The translations under genes and the position numbers were made by a program. Of a stretch of 64,000 bases of DNA, positions 32,112 to 40,549 are shown piece by piece. The DNA lies in assembly GCA_041396245.1 (NCBI GenBank), contig JAWKYW010000001.1, positions 248,001 to 312,000 of the forward strand. Reading direction: 5' to 3'. A model generated the notes under the pieces. It searched no databases. It was not told the DNA's origin and worked only from the letters and a program-made list of their open reading frames with translations. Source of the stretch: Desulfobacillus sp041396245. GTDB lineage: Bacteria; Pseudomonadota; Gammaproteobacteria; Burkholderiales; Rhodocyclaceae. Position 1 is the first letter of the stretch. Each line of letters opens with the position of its first letter.

Positions 32112-32993
32112 ATGAAAAAAATCACCAAAGCCGTGTTCCCCGTCGCCGGCATGGGCAGCCGCTTCCTGCCCGCCACCAAGGCCAGCCCGAAGGAGATGAT
32201 GCCGATCGTCGACAAGCCGCTCATCCAGTACGCGGTGGAAGAGGCGGTGGCGGCCGGCATCACCGACATGGTCTTCATCACCGGCCGCAACAAGCGCGCC
32301 ATCGAGGATCACTTCGACAAGGCCTACGAGATGGAGGCGGAGCTGGAACTGCGCGGCAAGGACGAGCTGCTGCGGCTGGTGCAGGAGACCGTGCCGGCGC
32401 ACATCAACTGCATCTACATCCGCCAGGCCGAGCCGCTCGGACTGGGCCATGCCGTGCTGTGCGCCGCGCCGGTGGTCGGCGACGAGCCCTTCGCCGTCCT
32501 GCTGGCCGACGACCTGATCGATGCCGAGCCGCCGGTGCTGCAGCAGATGGTGGAGGCCTTTGACGTGCATGAAAGCAGCCTGCTCGGCGTGCAGACCGTG
32601 CCCCTTGCCGATACCGGATCCTATGGCATCGTCAGCGTCGATCCGGCGGAGAACGGCGCGCAGCAGGTAACCGCCATTGTCGAGAAGCCGGCGCCGGAGG
32701 AAGCGCCTTCCAATCTGGCCGTGGTCGGCCGCTACATTCTCACGCCGCGGATCTTTCACCATCTGCGCCGCGTGCAGGCCGGCAGCGGCGGGGAGATCCA
32801 GCTCACCGACGCCATCGCCGCCCTGCTCGAGGAAGAGGCCGTACTGGCCTTTCCCTTTCACGGTATCCGCTACGATTGCGGCTCCAAGCTCGGCTATCTC
32901 AAGGCGACCATTGCCTTCGGCCGCCGGCATCCCGAGGTCGGCCAGGCCTTCACCGAATATCTTGCCAGCCTGAACATCGGCGCCCGCCCATGA
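32112..32993 (+). CDS. galU: UTP-glucose-1-phosphate uridylyltransferase
   Basis: A 293-residue nucleotidyltransferase. N-terminal KAVFPVAGMGSRFLPATKA is the nucleotide-binding signature, with DKPLIQYAVEEA, LLADD (metal-binding Asp, about 136) and EKP (about 196) downstream. It makes UDP-glucose for envelope polysaccharides and glycogen-type metabolism. It follows ligA by 19 bp and overlaps hpt by ATGA, so it belongs to the zipA-ligA-galU-hpt transcript. Confidence 0.95.
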   Translation: MKKITKAVFPVAGMGSRFLPATKASPKEMMPIVDKPLIQYAVEEAVAAGITDMVFITGRNKRAIEDHFDKAYEMEAELELRGKDELLRLVQETVPAHINCIYIRQAEPLGLGHAVLCAAPVVGDEPFAVLLADDLIDAEPPVLQQMVEAFDVHESSLLGVQTVPLADTGSYGIVSVDPAENGAQQVTAIVEKPAPEEAPSNLAVVGRYILTPRIFHHLRRVQAGSGGEIQLTDAIAALLEEEAVLAFPFHGIRYDCGSKLGYLKATIAFGRRHPEVGQAFTEYLASLNIGARP

Positions 32994-33541
32994 CACTCGG
33001 CGCCGATGAAGCACGGAGAATCCTCGACGAGGCCGACCTGATCGTCCCGGAGCGGGACGCGGCCAGGGCGGTACGCCGGGTCGCCGGCGAGATCACCGGC
33101 GACCTGGCGGAGGCGCATCCGCTTGTACTTTCGGTCATGGGCGGCGCGGTAATCTTCACTGGTCAGTTGCTGCCCCTGCTGGCTTTTCCGCTCGAGTTCG
33201 ATTACCTACACGTCACCCGTTATGGTGATACCACCACGGGCGGCGAGCTGTCCTGGATCGTGTCGCCGCGGACGGCGATCGCCGGCCGCACGGTGCTGGT
33301 GGTGGACGACGTGCTCGACGAGGGCATCACGCTCGCCGCGGTCAAGAAGCGCCTGCTGGCACAGGGTGCGAAGGATTGCCGCATCGCCGTCTTCGCCGAC
33401 AAGGACATCGGCCGCGAAAAGCCGGTCAAGGCGGACTTCATCGGCGTGCACCTGCCCGACCGCTATGTATTCGGCTTCGGTATGGACGTCAAGGGCGCCT
33501 GGCGCAACCTGCCGGCCGTCTATGCGGTGAAGGGGCTCTAA
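32990..33541 (+). CDS. hpt: Hypoxanthine-guanine phosphoribosyltransferase
   Basis: A 183-residue type I phosphoribosyltransferase. The PRPP-binding motif VLVVDDVLDEGITL lies at about residues 101-114, preceded by VLSVMGGAVIFTGQLL (the PPi loop) and followed by DRYVFGFGMDVKGAWRNL, the purine-binding C-terminus. It salvages hypoxanthine and guanine. The start at 32990 overlaps the galU stop (ATGA); earlier in-frame starts lie inside galU. A perfect 10-bp hairpin follows the gene. Confidence 0.92.
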   Translation: MTLGADEARRILDEADLIVPERDAARAVRRVAGEITGDLAEAHPLVLSVMGGAVIFTGQLLPLLAFPLEFDYLHVTRYGDTTTGGELSWIVSPRTAIAGRTVLVVDDVLDEGITLAAVKKRLLAQGAKDCRIAVFADKDIGREKPVKADFIGVHLPDRYVFGFGMDVKGAWRNLPAVYAVKGL

Positions 33542-33573
33542 ACTTGAAGCCGCGCAGCGGCTGAACTGCGGTC

Positions 33574-33596
33574 ACCCCTTCCCGCGGGGAAGGGGT
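33574..33596. terminator. GC-rich hairpin between convergent hpt and typA
   Basis: ACCCCTTCCC (33574-33583) pairs perfectly with GGGAAGGGGT (33587-33596) around a 3-base loop. There is no T-run on either side, so it is not a standard intrinsic terminator, but it may stop or protect transcripts from both convergent genes. A related, imperfect hairpin lies at 38043-38063. Confidence 0.5.
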
Positions 33597-33621
33597 GGGT
33601 GGAGGGGCGGCGGTGTTCCGC

Positions 33622-35442
33622 TCAGGCCGCTTCGCGGCCGGCGCGGCGGCGCTCGTGTTCCTTCAGGTGGCGCTTGCGCAGGCGGATGGATTTCGGCGTG
33701 ATCTCGACCAGTTCGTCGTCGGCAATGAATTCCACCGCGCTTTCCAGGGTGACCTGGATCGGCGGCACCAGCACGATGGCGTCGTCCTTGCCGGAGGAAC
33801 GGACGTTGGTGAGCTGCTTGGTCTTGACGGGGTTCACCACCAGGTCGTTGTCGCGGCTGTTGATGCCGATGATCATGCCTTCATACAAGGCCTCGCCCGG
33901 GCTGACGAACATGCGGCCGCGTTCCTGCAGCTTCCACAGTGCGTAGGCGACGGCATCGCCCTGCTCGGCGGAGATGAGCACGCCGTTGCGGCGCTCGGCG
34001 ATGTCGGCCTTCATCGGGCCGTAGTCGTCGAAGACGTGGCTCATGATGCCGGTGCCGCGCGTCATGGTGAGGAATTCGCCCTGGAATCCGATCAGGCCGC
34101 GCGCCGGGATGCGGTACTCCAGTCGTACGCGGCCCTTGCCGTCGGGCTGCATGTCCTGCAGGTCGCCGCGGCGCTCGCCGAGCCCCTGCATGACGGCGCC
34201 CTGGTGGGCCTCCTCGCAGTCGATGGTGAGGAACTCGAACGGTTCGCACTTCACGCCGTCGATCTCCTTGAGCACGACGCGCGGGCGCGAGACAGCCAGT
34301 TCATAGCCTTCGCGGCGCATGTTTTCGAGCAGGATGGTAAGGTGCAGTTCGCCGCGGCCGGAGACGAGGAACACGTCGGCATCCTCTGTTTCCTCAAGCT
34401 TCATGGCGACGTTGCTCATCAGCTCGCGGTGGAGGCGCTCGCGCAGCTGGCGGCTGGTGACGAACTTGCCTTCCTTGCCGGCGAGCGGCGAGGTATTGAC
34501 CTGGAAATTCATGGTCAGCGTCGGCTCGTCGACGGTCAGCAGGGGCAGGGCCGCTGGCTGTTCCGGGTCGCAGAGCGTCACGCCGATGCCGATTTCCTCG
34601 ATGCCGTTGATGAGGACGATGTCGCCGGCCTCGGCAACATTGGTCAGCACGCGCTCGAGGCCGCGGAAGACCTGCACCTGGTTGACGCGCGCCTTGAGGG
34701 GCTCGTCGTCCTCGGGACCGTTCATGAGCAACACGTTCTGCAGCGGGCCGAGGCGCCCGCGCGTGATGCGGCCGATACCGATGCGGCCGACGTAGGTGGA
34801 GTAGTCGAGCGAGCAGATGCGCAGCTGCAGCGGACCCTCGGCATCCACCTCGGGCTGCGGCACGTGCCTGAGGATGGCCTCGAACAGCGGGCGCATGTCG
34901 GTGCCGGGCTTGTCCGCCTCCAGCATGGCGTAGCCGTTCAGGGCCGAGGCGAACACCACCGGAAAGTCGAGCTGTTCCTCGGTGGCGCCGAGCTTGTCGA
35001 AGAGATCGAAGGTGTGGTTGATGACCCAGTCGGCGCGCGCGCCGGGACGGTCGACCTTGTTGATGACGACGATCGGCTTCAGGCCCAGCGCCAGCGCCTT
35101 GCGCGTGACGAAGCGGGTCTGCGGCATCGGACCCTCGACGGCGTCGACCAGCAGCAGCACGCCGTCGACCATCGACAGCACGCGCTCGACTTCGCCGCCG
35201 AAGTCGGCGTGGCCCGGCGTGTCGACGATGTTGATGTGGGTGCCTTCGAACTCGATGGCGCAGTTCTTGGCCAGGATGGTGATGCCACGCTCCTTCTCCA
35301 GGTCGTTGGAGTCCATGACGCGCTCCTCCAACTGCTGGTGGGCGGCGAAGGTGCCGGATTGCCTGAGGAGCTGATCGACCAGCGTGGTCTTGCCGTGATC
35401 GACGTGGGCGATAATGGCGATGTTGCGGATGGCGCGTGTCAT
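33622..35442 (-). CDS. typA: Translational GTPase TypA/BipA
   Basis: A 606-residue EF-G-like GTPase: G1 AHVDHGKTT (about 12-20), G3 DTPGHADF, G4 NKVD, then beta-barrel, EF-G III/V-like domains and the BipA-specific C-terminal domain ending HLKEHERRRAGREAA. It binds the ribosome and assists 50S assembly and stress adaptation. The start at 35442 (MTRAIRNIAIIAHVDHGKT) is the family N-terminus; a 29-codon upstream extension is not conserved. A possible -10 TATACT lies about 30 bases upstream on the minus strand. Confidence 0.96.
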   Translation of the reverse strand: MTRAIRNIAIIAHVDHGKTTLVDQLLRQSGTFAAHQQLEERVMDSNDLEKERGITILAKNCAIEFEGTHINIVDTPGHADFGGEVERVLSMVDGVLLLVDAVEGPMPQTRFVTRKALALGLKPIVVINKVDRPGARADWVINHTFDLFDKLGATEEQLDFPVVFASALNGYAMLEADKPGTDMRPLFEAILRHVPQPEVDAEGPLQLRICSLDYSTYVGRIGIGRITRGRLGPLQNVLLMNGPEDDEPLKARVNQVQVFRGLERVLTNVAEAGDIVLINGIEEIGIGVTLCDPEQPAALPLLTVDEPTLTMNFQVNTSPLAGKEGKFVTSRQLRERLHRELMSNVAMKLEETEDADVFLVSGRGELHLTILLENMRREGYELAVSRPRVVLKEIDGVKCEPFEFLTIDCEEAHQGAVMQGLGERRGDLQDMQPDGKGRVRLEYRIPARGLIGFQGEFLTMTRGTGIMSHVFDDYGPMKADIAERRNGVLISAEQGDAVAYALWKLQERGRMFVSPGEALYEGMIIGINSRDNDLVVNPVKTKQLTNVRSSGKDDAIVLVPPIQVTLESAVEFIADDELVEITPKSIRLRKRHLKEHERRRAGREAA

Positions 35443-35544
35443 TGTGCGGTGCGGCAATGAAAAGTCTGCAAGTATAGCACTTCGTCGATGAAAACACTGC
35501 GCCATGTTAGAATCGACGAGACTCGACACCCTACACTAGTTATT

Positions 35545-35550
35545 TATAAT
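35545..35550 (+). promoter_or_regulatory. -10 box TATAAT three bases before an ATG (possible leaderless promoter)
   Basis: TATAAT at 35545-35550 is followed by CAA and the ATG at 35554. Transcription from it would begin at or just inside the start codon. No good -35 is seen (ACTCGAC lies at the expected distance). Either the mRNA is leaderless or the real translation start is slightly different. Confidence 0.4.
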
Positions 35551-35553
35551 CAA

Positions 35554-36297
35554 ATGCTTGCAATTATTGGCGGCAGTGGCCTGACACAATTGGCGAATCT
35601 GGCGGTGGAGCGGCGCGAAGTGGTGCGCACCCCTTATGGCGAGCCGTCCGGCCCGCTCACCTTCGGGCGCCTGTGCGGCCAGCCGGCGGTGTTCGTCGCC
35701 CGCCACGGTTACGGCCATACCATTGCGCCGCACGAAGTGAATTACCGCGCCAATCTCTGGGCCCTGAAGCAGGCCGCGGCCAGCTGCATCGTCTCGATTG
35801 CCTCGGTTGGCGGCATCCGCGCCGACCTGGGCCCGGGAACACTCGTCATTCCGCACCAGATCATCGACTACACCTGGGGCCGCAAGGCCACTTTCCACGA
35901 GGGCGGCGACGTCCCTGTCGTGCATGTCGACTTCACCCAGCCCTACGACGCAGAGTTGCGCCAGGTGCTGCTGGCGGCGGCGCGCGACGCAGGCCAGACG
36001 GTGATCGACGGCGGCGTCTATGCGGCAATGCAGGGCCCGCGCCTGGAGACCGCCGCGGAAATCGACCGCCTCGAACGCGACGGTGCCGACATCGTCGGCA
36101 TGACCGGCATGCCGGAGGCGGCCCTGGCGCGCGAGCTGGCCCTGCCTTATGCCGCCATCACCGTGGTGGCCAACCACGCAGCCGGGCGCGGCGATAGCAA
36201 GCTCGGCATCCGGTTCTCCAGCCTGGAGGACATCCTGCGGGAATCGTTGGAGCGGGTGCGGCGCATCATCGAGATGATCTGCCTGGACGGCAAATGA
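35554..36297 (+). CDS. S-methyl-5'-thioinosine phosphorylase (MTAP/PNP family)
   Basis: A 247-residue purine nucleoside phosphorylase of the MTAP branch. Visible: phosphate-binding IIGGSGL (about 3-9), RHGYGHTIAPHEVNYRAN (about 51-68) and base-binding MTGMPEAALARE with VVANHAAG. The Asn-Ala combination after VVAN fits thioinosine rather than thioadenosine preference in the Pseudomonas-type enzyme. It recycles the sulfur nucleoside left over from polyamine and quorum-signal synthesis. The start at 35554 begins MLAIIGGSGL, as in homologues; an upstream reading from 35488 adds 22 non-conserved residues. It overlaps def by ATGA. Confidence 0.88.
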   Translation: MLAIIGGSGLTQLANLAVERREVVRTPYGEPSGPLTFGRLCGQPAVFVARHGYGHTIAPHEVNYRANLWALKQAAASCIVSIASVGGIRADLGPGTLVIPHQIIDYTWGRKATFHEGGDVPVVHVDFTQPYDAELRQVLLAAARDAGQTVIDGGVYAAMQGPRLETAAEIDRLERDGADIVGMTGMPEAALARELALPYAAITVVANHAAGRGDSKLGIRFSSLEDILRESLERVRRIIEMICLDGK

Positions 36298-36824
36298 TTC
36301 GAAAGATCCTGCGCATGGGCGATCCGCGCCTGCTGGAACGGGCACGGCCGGTGACGGCCTTCGGCACGCCGGAATTGCAGGCGCTGGTGGCCGACATGCA
36401 GGAGACGATGCGTGCCGCCGACGGCGCTGGCCTGGCGGCGCCGCAGATCGGCGTCGGCCTGCGCGTGGTGATCTTCGGCTTCGAATCGAATCCGCGCTAT
36501 CCGCAGGCCGAACCGGTGCCGTTCACCATCCTGGTCAATCCGGTGCTGACGCCGCTGACCGACGAACAGGAAGACGGCTGGGAGGGCTGTCTGTCGGTGC
36601 CCGGGCTGCGCGGCGAGGTGCCACGCTGCAGGCGCCTGGCGTACCGCGGCTTCGATCCCGAGGGCGCGCCGGTCGCGCGCGAGGCGACGGGCTTCCATGC
36701 CCGCGTCGTGCAGCACGAGTGCGACCACCTCGACGGCATCCTCTACCCGATGCGCATGCGGGACATCAGCCGGTTCGGCTACACTGACGTTCTCTTTCCG
36801 GACGGTGGCGCGCCGGAAGAGTGA
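36294..36824 (+). CDS. def: Peptide deformylase
   Basis: A 176-residue metallo-deformylase with all three motifs: GAGLAAPQ (44-51), EGCLS (97-101; Cys99 is a metal ligand) and QHECDHLDG (140-148; His141, His145 ligands, Glu142 catalytic). It removes the formyl group from nascent proteins. The gene overlaps the upstream thioinosine phosphorylase by ATGA. It is unlinked to fmt, so it may be a second or the only deformylase; that cannot be told from this window. Confidence 0.95.
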   Translation: MIRKILRMGDPRLLERARPVTAFGTPELQALVADMQETMRAADGAGLAAPQIGVGLRVVIFGFESNPRYPQAEPVPFTILVNPVLTPLTDEQEDGWEGCLSVPGLRGEVPRCRRLAYRGFDPEGAPVAREATGFHARVVQHECDHLDGILYPMRMRDISRFGYTDVLFPDGGAPEE

Positions 36825-37265
36825 TCAGAGGAATATGCAGGATTCCAGATGGCCGGCGAGCTCCTTCTCGCTGGACTTGGTGTAGTCCTTTTCGAACCGG
36901 TCGGAAACGAGGTTGCCGGTGGGGCCGTCGAGTTTCTCGTTGAGCTGCCCCATGAAGGCGGGCGGCGCGACCAGGATCAGGCGTTCGACCTGGCCACTGG
37001 CCCGGCCATGGTTGAGTTCCCGCGCCAGTTCCTGGGCGAAGTGGCGCGCCTCGTTGGTCTTCGGATCGGTCCGGGGCTGACGCGCGCCGTGGCCGTTGCC
37101 GGCGCTTTGCATGTGGCCGGGCCGGTCACTGACGAGGTCGGAGGCCTTCTCGCGGCTCTCCGGGTGTTCCATTGTCTTGACGAGCGCGAGCCCCTTGTTG
37201 GGGCCGGTATTGGCATAGAGCTTTGCTTGGCTGGCGTTGGCGACGAGGATCCAGGTAGTGGCCAT
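36825..37265 (-). CDS. Host attachment family protein
   Basis: A 146-residue soluble protein beginning MATTWILVANASQAKLY, with HFAQELARELNHGRASGQVERLILVAPPAFMG and a C-terminal EKDYTKSSEKELAGHL, matching the family named for an Agrobacterium plant-attachment protein. The fold resembles archaeal release-factor/Pelota-type domains and the biochemical function is unknown; the name does not imply a host here. The stop abuts the def stop (convergent, no gap). GGGAG just upstream of 37265 is the ribosome site. Confidence 0.85.
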   Translation of the reverse strand: MATTWILVANASQAKLYANTGPNKGLALVKTMEHPESREKASDLVSDRPGHMQSAGNGHGARQPRTDPKTNEARHFAQELARELNHGRASGQVERLILVAPPAFMGQLNEKLDGPTGNLVSDRFEKDYTKSSEKELAGHLESCIFL

Positions 37266-37451
37266 GTGGGTACTCCCTTGAAGATGCTAGACTTATTACG
37301 AAGGGCTGGAGGCAGCAGGTCCAGTTTGTCACAAAACGAAGTTGTGGAGAAGGTTGATGCCCGCGCGAGCGGGCGATGTGCCGGGAGGGGCGGACTGCGA
37401 GTCGACCGGTTCCATGGATTGTGCGCAACAGGCGAGGGGGATTAGCCGGTC

Positions 37452-37925
37452 ATGTTTCTTTTCAGCAAGGACGAGGATTCGCCCCGTCTCAAGCAATTGC
37501 GGGCCCTGTCGCTCTTTTCGACCCTGAGTCCGCGCGAGCTGAAGACGGTCGACGGCTTGCTGCACGAACGCAGTTTCCTGCAGGACGAGGTGATTTTCGA
37601 CCAGGGCGAGGAGGGCCAGGCGCTTTACATCATCGAGAGCGGCAAGGTGCTGATCTGCCGCCAGGGCCAGCCCACCGGCGGCAGGATTGCCGAACTCGGA
37701 CCCGGCCGGCTCTTCGGCGAGCTGGCGCTCCTCGACAACTCGCCGCGCGCGGCGCAGGCGCGGGCCGTGGAGAACTGCACCCTCGCCGTGCTGTTCCGCG
37801 CCGACTTTCTCGGCCTGCTCGAGACGCATGCCGTCATTGCCTCGAAGATCGCCCTGCAGCTGGCGCGCCACATCGGCCAGCGCCTGCGCGAGACTGTCAA
37901 CGCGCCGGGGAGCCAGACGGAATGA
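37452..37925 (+). CDS. Cyclic nucleotide-binding domain protein (no output domain)
   Basis: A 157-residue protein that is essentially one CNB beta-barrel: FSTLSPRELKTVDGLLHERSF, VIFDQGEEGQALYIIESGKVLI and the phosphate-binding cassette FGELALLDNSPRAAQARA (about 96-113). The cassette's Glu and Arg that bind cyclic nucleotide phosphate are present (FGELAL...PRAAQA), so it probably does bind cAMP or cGMP. There is no HTH, so it is not a Crp-type regulator; it may be a stand-alone sensor subunit acting on a partner. 154 bp downstream a PerM-like permease gene follows on the same strand. Confidence 0.82.
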   Translation: MFLFSKDEDSPRLKQLRALSLFSTLSPRELKTVDGLLHERSFLQDEVIFDQGEEGQALYIIESGKVLICRQGQPTGGRIAELGPGRLFGELALLDNSPRAAQARAVENCTLAVLFRADFLGLLETHAVIASKIALQLARHIGQRLRETVNAPGSQTE

Positions 37926-38034
37926 GCACCGCTCACGGCTGCCCGAAGGGGCGCAAAGCAGGACCCGGAGTCGCGCACCCCAGGAGTGCTTCTTCAGGGT
38001 GGATTAGCACACCCTCCAGGGCGCTGCGGCGAAC

Positions 38035-38065
38035 TGTCGTCACCCCATTCCTCGGGAAGGGGGAG
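38035..38065. repeat. CCCC-TTCC / GGAAGGGG hairpin
   Basis: CGTCACCCCATTCCTCGGG followed by AAGGGGGAGG: a short imperfect stem related to the perfect hairpin at 33574-33596. Both copies share the GTCACCCC start. It lies 15 bases upstream of the permease ATG and overlaps its GGAGG-like ribosome site, so it could affect translation. Confidence 0.45.
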
Positions 38066-38079
38066 GGGGGAGTGGCGGT

Positions 38080-39192
38080 ATGAGTCGCGGTTCGGGGCCG
38101 GTGGTCTGGGTCGGCATCATCGCCTCGACCTGCCTGCTGCTGTTCCTCTTCAAGAAAATCCTCTGGCTGGTGGTGCCCTTCCTGCTGGCCCTGATCATCT
38201 ACTATTTCCTCCAGCCGGCAACGCACCGCCTGCTGCTGCACGGCTTCCATCGCAAGACGGCCGCCGCCATCACCGGGGGCGGCTTCATCCTGCTGCTGCT
38301 GGTCTGCGTGGCGCTGCTGTTTCCCTGGGTCAGCGCGCACGCGGTGAGCTGGCAGGATTCGATGGCACGCTATGTCGAGGGTGGCAGCCGGCTGCTGCAA
38401 AAGACCCTGGACGGACTCGAATTGCAGTTTGCCTTCCTCGAGCGCGCCAGTCTCAGCCGCAATGTCAGCGAGCAGCTGGCCGCCTTCACCGAGACCTTCG
38501 CCCAGCGCCACCTGGCCGACTTCGTGATGACGCTGGCGGCCTGGCTGCCTTCGCTGCTGCTGGCGCCCTTTCTCGCCTTCTTTTTCCTGCGCGACGGCCG
38601 CCGCTTCACCCGATTCGTCGCCAACGCCGTGCCGAACGCCTTCTTCGAGCGCACCCTGTACCTGATGCATGAAATGGACAAGACGGCGCGCGCCTACTTC
38701 CAGGGCCTGATCAGCCTGACCATCCTCGACGCCATCGCCCTGGCCGTCGGGCTATGGGTGATCGGCCTCAACGGCGCGCTGACGCTCGGCCTGATCTGCG
38801 CCGTGCTGGCCTGGATTCCCTATGTCGGCTCGATACTCGGCTGCCTGCTGGTGGTGCTGGTGGCGGCGACGGATTTTCCGGCGAGTCCCATGATGGCCTA
38901 CGGCGCCATTATCGTGTTCGTCCTGGTTCGCATGCTCGACGACTTCGTCTTCATGCCGCTTACCATCGGCCGCAGCCTGCGCATGCATCCCCTGCTGACC
39001 GTGCTGATGATCTTCGTCGGCGGCGCTGTGGCAGGGGTGGCCGGGCTGATGCTGGTGCTGCCCCTGCTGGGCGTCGCCATGGTGGTAGGCGAGACGGTCG
39101 GCATGATCGTCACCGACCCGCGCCTGCAGGCGCGCTGGGCCCACGCCCGGCGGCTCCGGGCGTTGCAGGCGGCAGGAGACCTTCAGGCCTGA
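38080..39192 (+). CDS. AI-2E family transporter / PerM-like permease
   Basis: A 370-residue inner-membrane protein with about eight hydrophobic segments: two close to the N-terminus (about 10-45), one at 65-90, a soluble loop of about 60 residues, then five more from about 155 to 340. FLAFFFLRDGRRF (about 167-179) and the IPYVGSILG motif (about 246-254) are typical of the family once called UPF0118. Members have been linked to autoinducer-2 export, Na+/H+ antiport or peptide uptake; the substrate here is unknown. The 3' end overlaps the convergent envZ by 10 bp. Confidence 0.88.
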   Translation: MSRGSGPVVWVGIIASTCLLLFLFKKILWLVVPFLLALIIYYFLQPATHRLLLHGFHRKTAAAITGGGFILLLLVCVALLFPWVSAHAVSWQDSMARYVEGGSRLLQKTLDGLELQFAFLERASLSRNVSEQLAAFTETFAQRHLADFVMTLAAWLPSLLLAPFLAFFFLRDGRRFTRFVANAVPNAFFERTLYLMHEMDKTARAYFQGLISLTILDAIALAVGLWVIGLNGALTLGLICAVLAWIPYVGSILGCLLVVLVAATDFPASPMMAYGAIIVFVLVRMLDDFVFMPLTIGRSLRMHPLLTVLMIFVGGAVAGVAGLMLVLPLLGVAMVVGETVGMIVTDPRLQARWAHARRLRALQAAGDLQA

Positions 39193-40496
39193 CCGATCGG
39201 CAGGCTGACACGGGCAGTCAGCCCGCCGCCTTCGCGCGCGAGCAGCTCGAAGCGGCCGCCGTGGCTGCGAACGATGCGATCGACGATGGCCAGGCCGAGT
39301 CCGGCGCCGCCGGTGTCGGTGCGCGCATTCTCCAGGCGGGCGAAGGGCCGCTTGAGGCGTTCGACTTCTTCGGACGGAATACCCGGGCCGCGATCCATGA
39401 CTTCCAGCACGAGGACATCGTCCTCGCGCCGCGTCACGATCTCGACCGTGGAGGTTTCTCCGCCGTAACGGAGGGCGTTGTTGATCAGGTTGGCCGCCAC
39501 GCGCAGCATCCCCAGCGGCCGCAGATTCCAGGGGGGTATGTCATCCAGCCGCAGAACGAGCGCTGCGCCGCGTTTCAGCAGCGGTTCGGCGATGTGCCGG
39601 ACCACGGCGTTGAGATCGGTCGGCTCGGGCGCCTCGCCCTCCGCCTCGCGGGCGAAATCGAGGAACTGGCCGATGATCTTGTCCATCTCGTCGATGTCGG
39701 CGGCGATATCGCCCCGCGCCGCCTCGTCGGCGCTCATCTCGGCGGCCAGGCGTAGCCGGGTGAGCGGGGTACGCAGGTCGTGCGAGATGCCGGCGAGGAT
39801 GAGGGCGCGGTCCTCGTCCAGGCGGGCGAGGTCGTTCGTCATCTCGTTGAAGGCGCGCGTCACCTGGCGGATTTCGCCGGGCCCGCTTTCCTTCAGCGTG
39901 GCGGGGCGGCGGCCCAGCCCGATATCGGCCGCCGCGGCGGCCAGTCCCTTGAGCGGACGCGTGATGCGTGAGACGATGAGATAGGCGCCGGCCAGGGCCA
40001 GCAACAGCGTGGCGGCGCCCCAGCCCAGCCATCGCAGGGGTTTCGCGCGCGCGACGCGTTCGGCCGGCAGCATCAGCCAGTATTCATCCACGCCGTCGAT
40101 GCGAAAGCTGACCCAGAAGCCGGCTTCTCCCTCGTGCGCCAGGGAAAACCGCGTTTCGGGACCGAGCCGGTGCCGTACTTCGGCCGCGACCATCTGCAGC
40201 AGCGGAGCGTCTTCGGGCAAGGGGGCGATCGCGTCGTCCTCCTCTGCAGGATAGACGTGTATGCCTTCGCGGTCGGACAGTTCCAGCAGCAACTCGCGCC
40301 GCCTGTCCGGCTGTGCCGAGACTAGGGCGCTGCGCGTCAGGTTCACCACGCTGGCCACCATTTGAGCGAGCTGTTGAGCGCGAGGCTCGCGCTCGGCGCG
40401 GATGAAGAGGGTCACCCACGCCAGCACTGCTGCGACCATCAGGCTGGCGATGAGCAGGAAGGTGCGCCAGAGCAGGGATTGGGGAAGGAACCTCAT
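39183..40496 (-). CDS. envZ: Two-component sensor histidine kinase EnvZ
   Basis: A 437-residue sensor: TM1 (about 11-33), a periplasmic domain of about 120 residues, TM2 (about 156-176), HAMP (about 177-230), phospho-acceptor His239 in GISHDLRTPLTRL, and an ATPase domain with N (NLINNALRYG), G1 (DRGPGIP) and G2 (GGAGLGLAIVDRI) boxes. It responds to envelope/osmotic conditions and phosphorylates OmpR, encoded 53 bp upstream on the same strand. The periplasmic domain is not recognisably like that of the enteric protein, so the signal may differ. Confidence 0.92.
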   Translation of the reverse strand: MRFLPQSLLWRTFLLIASLMVAAVLAWVTLFIRAEREPRAQQLAQMVASVVNLTRSALVSAQPDRRRELLLELSDREGIHVYPAEEDDAIAPLPEDAPLLQMVAAEVRHRLGPETRFSLAHEGEAGFWVSFRIDGVDEYWLMLPAERVARAKPLRWLGWGAATLLLALAGAYLIVSRITRPLKGLAAAAADIGLGRRPATLKESGPGEIRQVTRAFNEMTNDLARLDEDRALILAGISHDLRTPLTRLRLAAEMSADEAARGDIAADIDEMDKIIGQFLDFAREAEGEAPEPTDLNAVVRHIAEPLLKRGAALVLRLDDIPPWNLRPLGMLRVAANLINNALRYGGETSTVEIVTRREDDVLVLEVMDRGPGIPSEEVERLKRPFARLENARTDTGGAGLGLAIVDRIVRSHGGRFELLAREGGGLTARVSLPIGQA

Positions 40497-40549
40497 GCCG
40501 TTCCGGTTGCACGATCCGTCCGCGACATCGGCTGCATTTCAATCAATCC

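Noticed and set aside
36825..37265. A host-interaction role for the 'host attachment' protein
   Set aside because: The family name comes from one plant-associated bacterium; nothing else in the window suggests a host.
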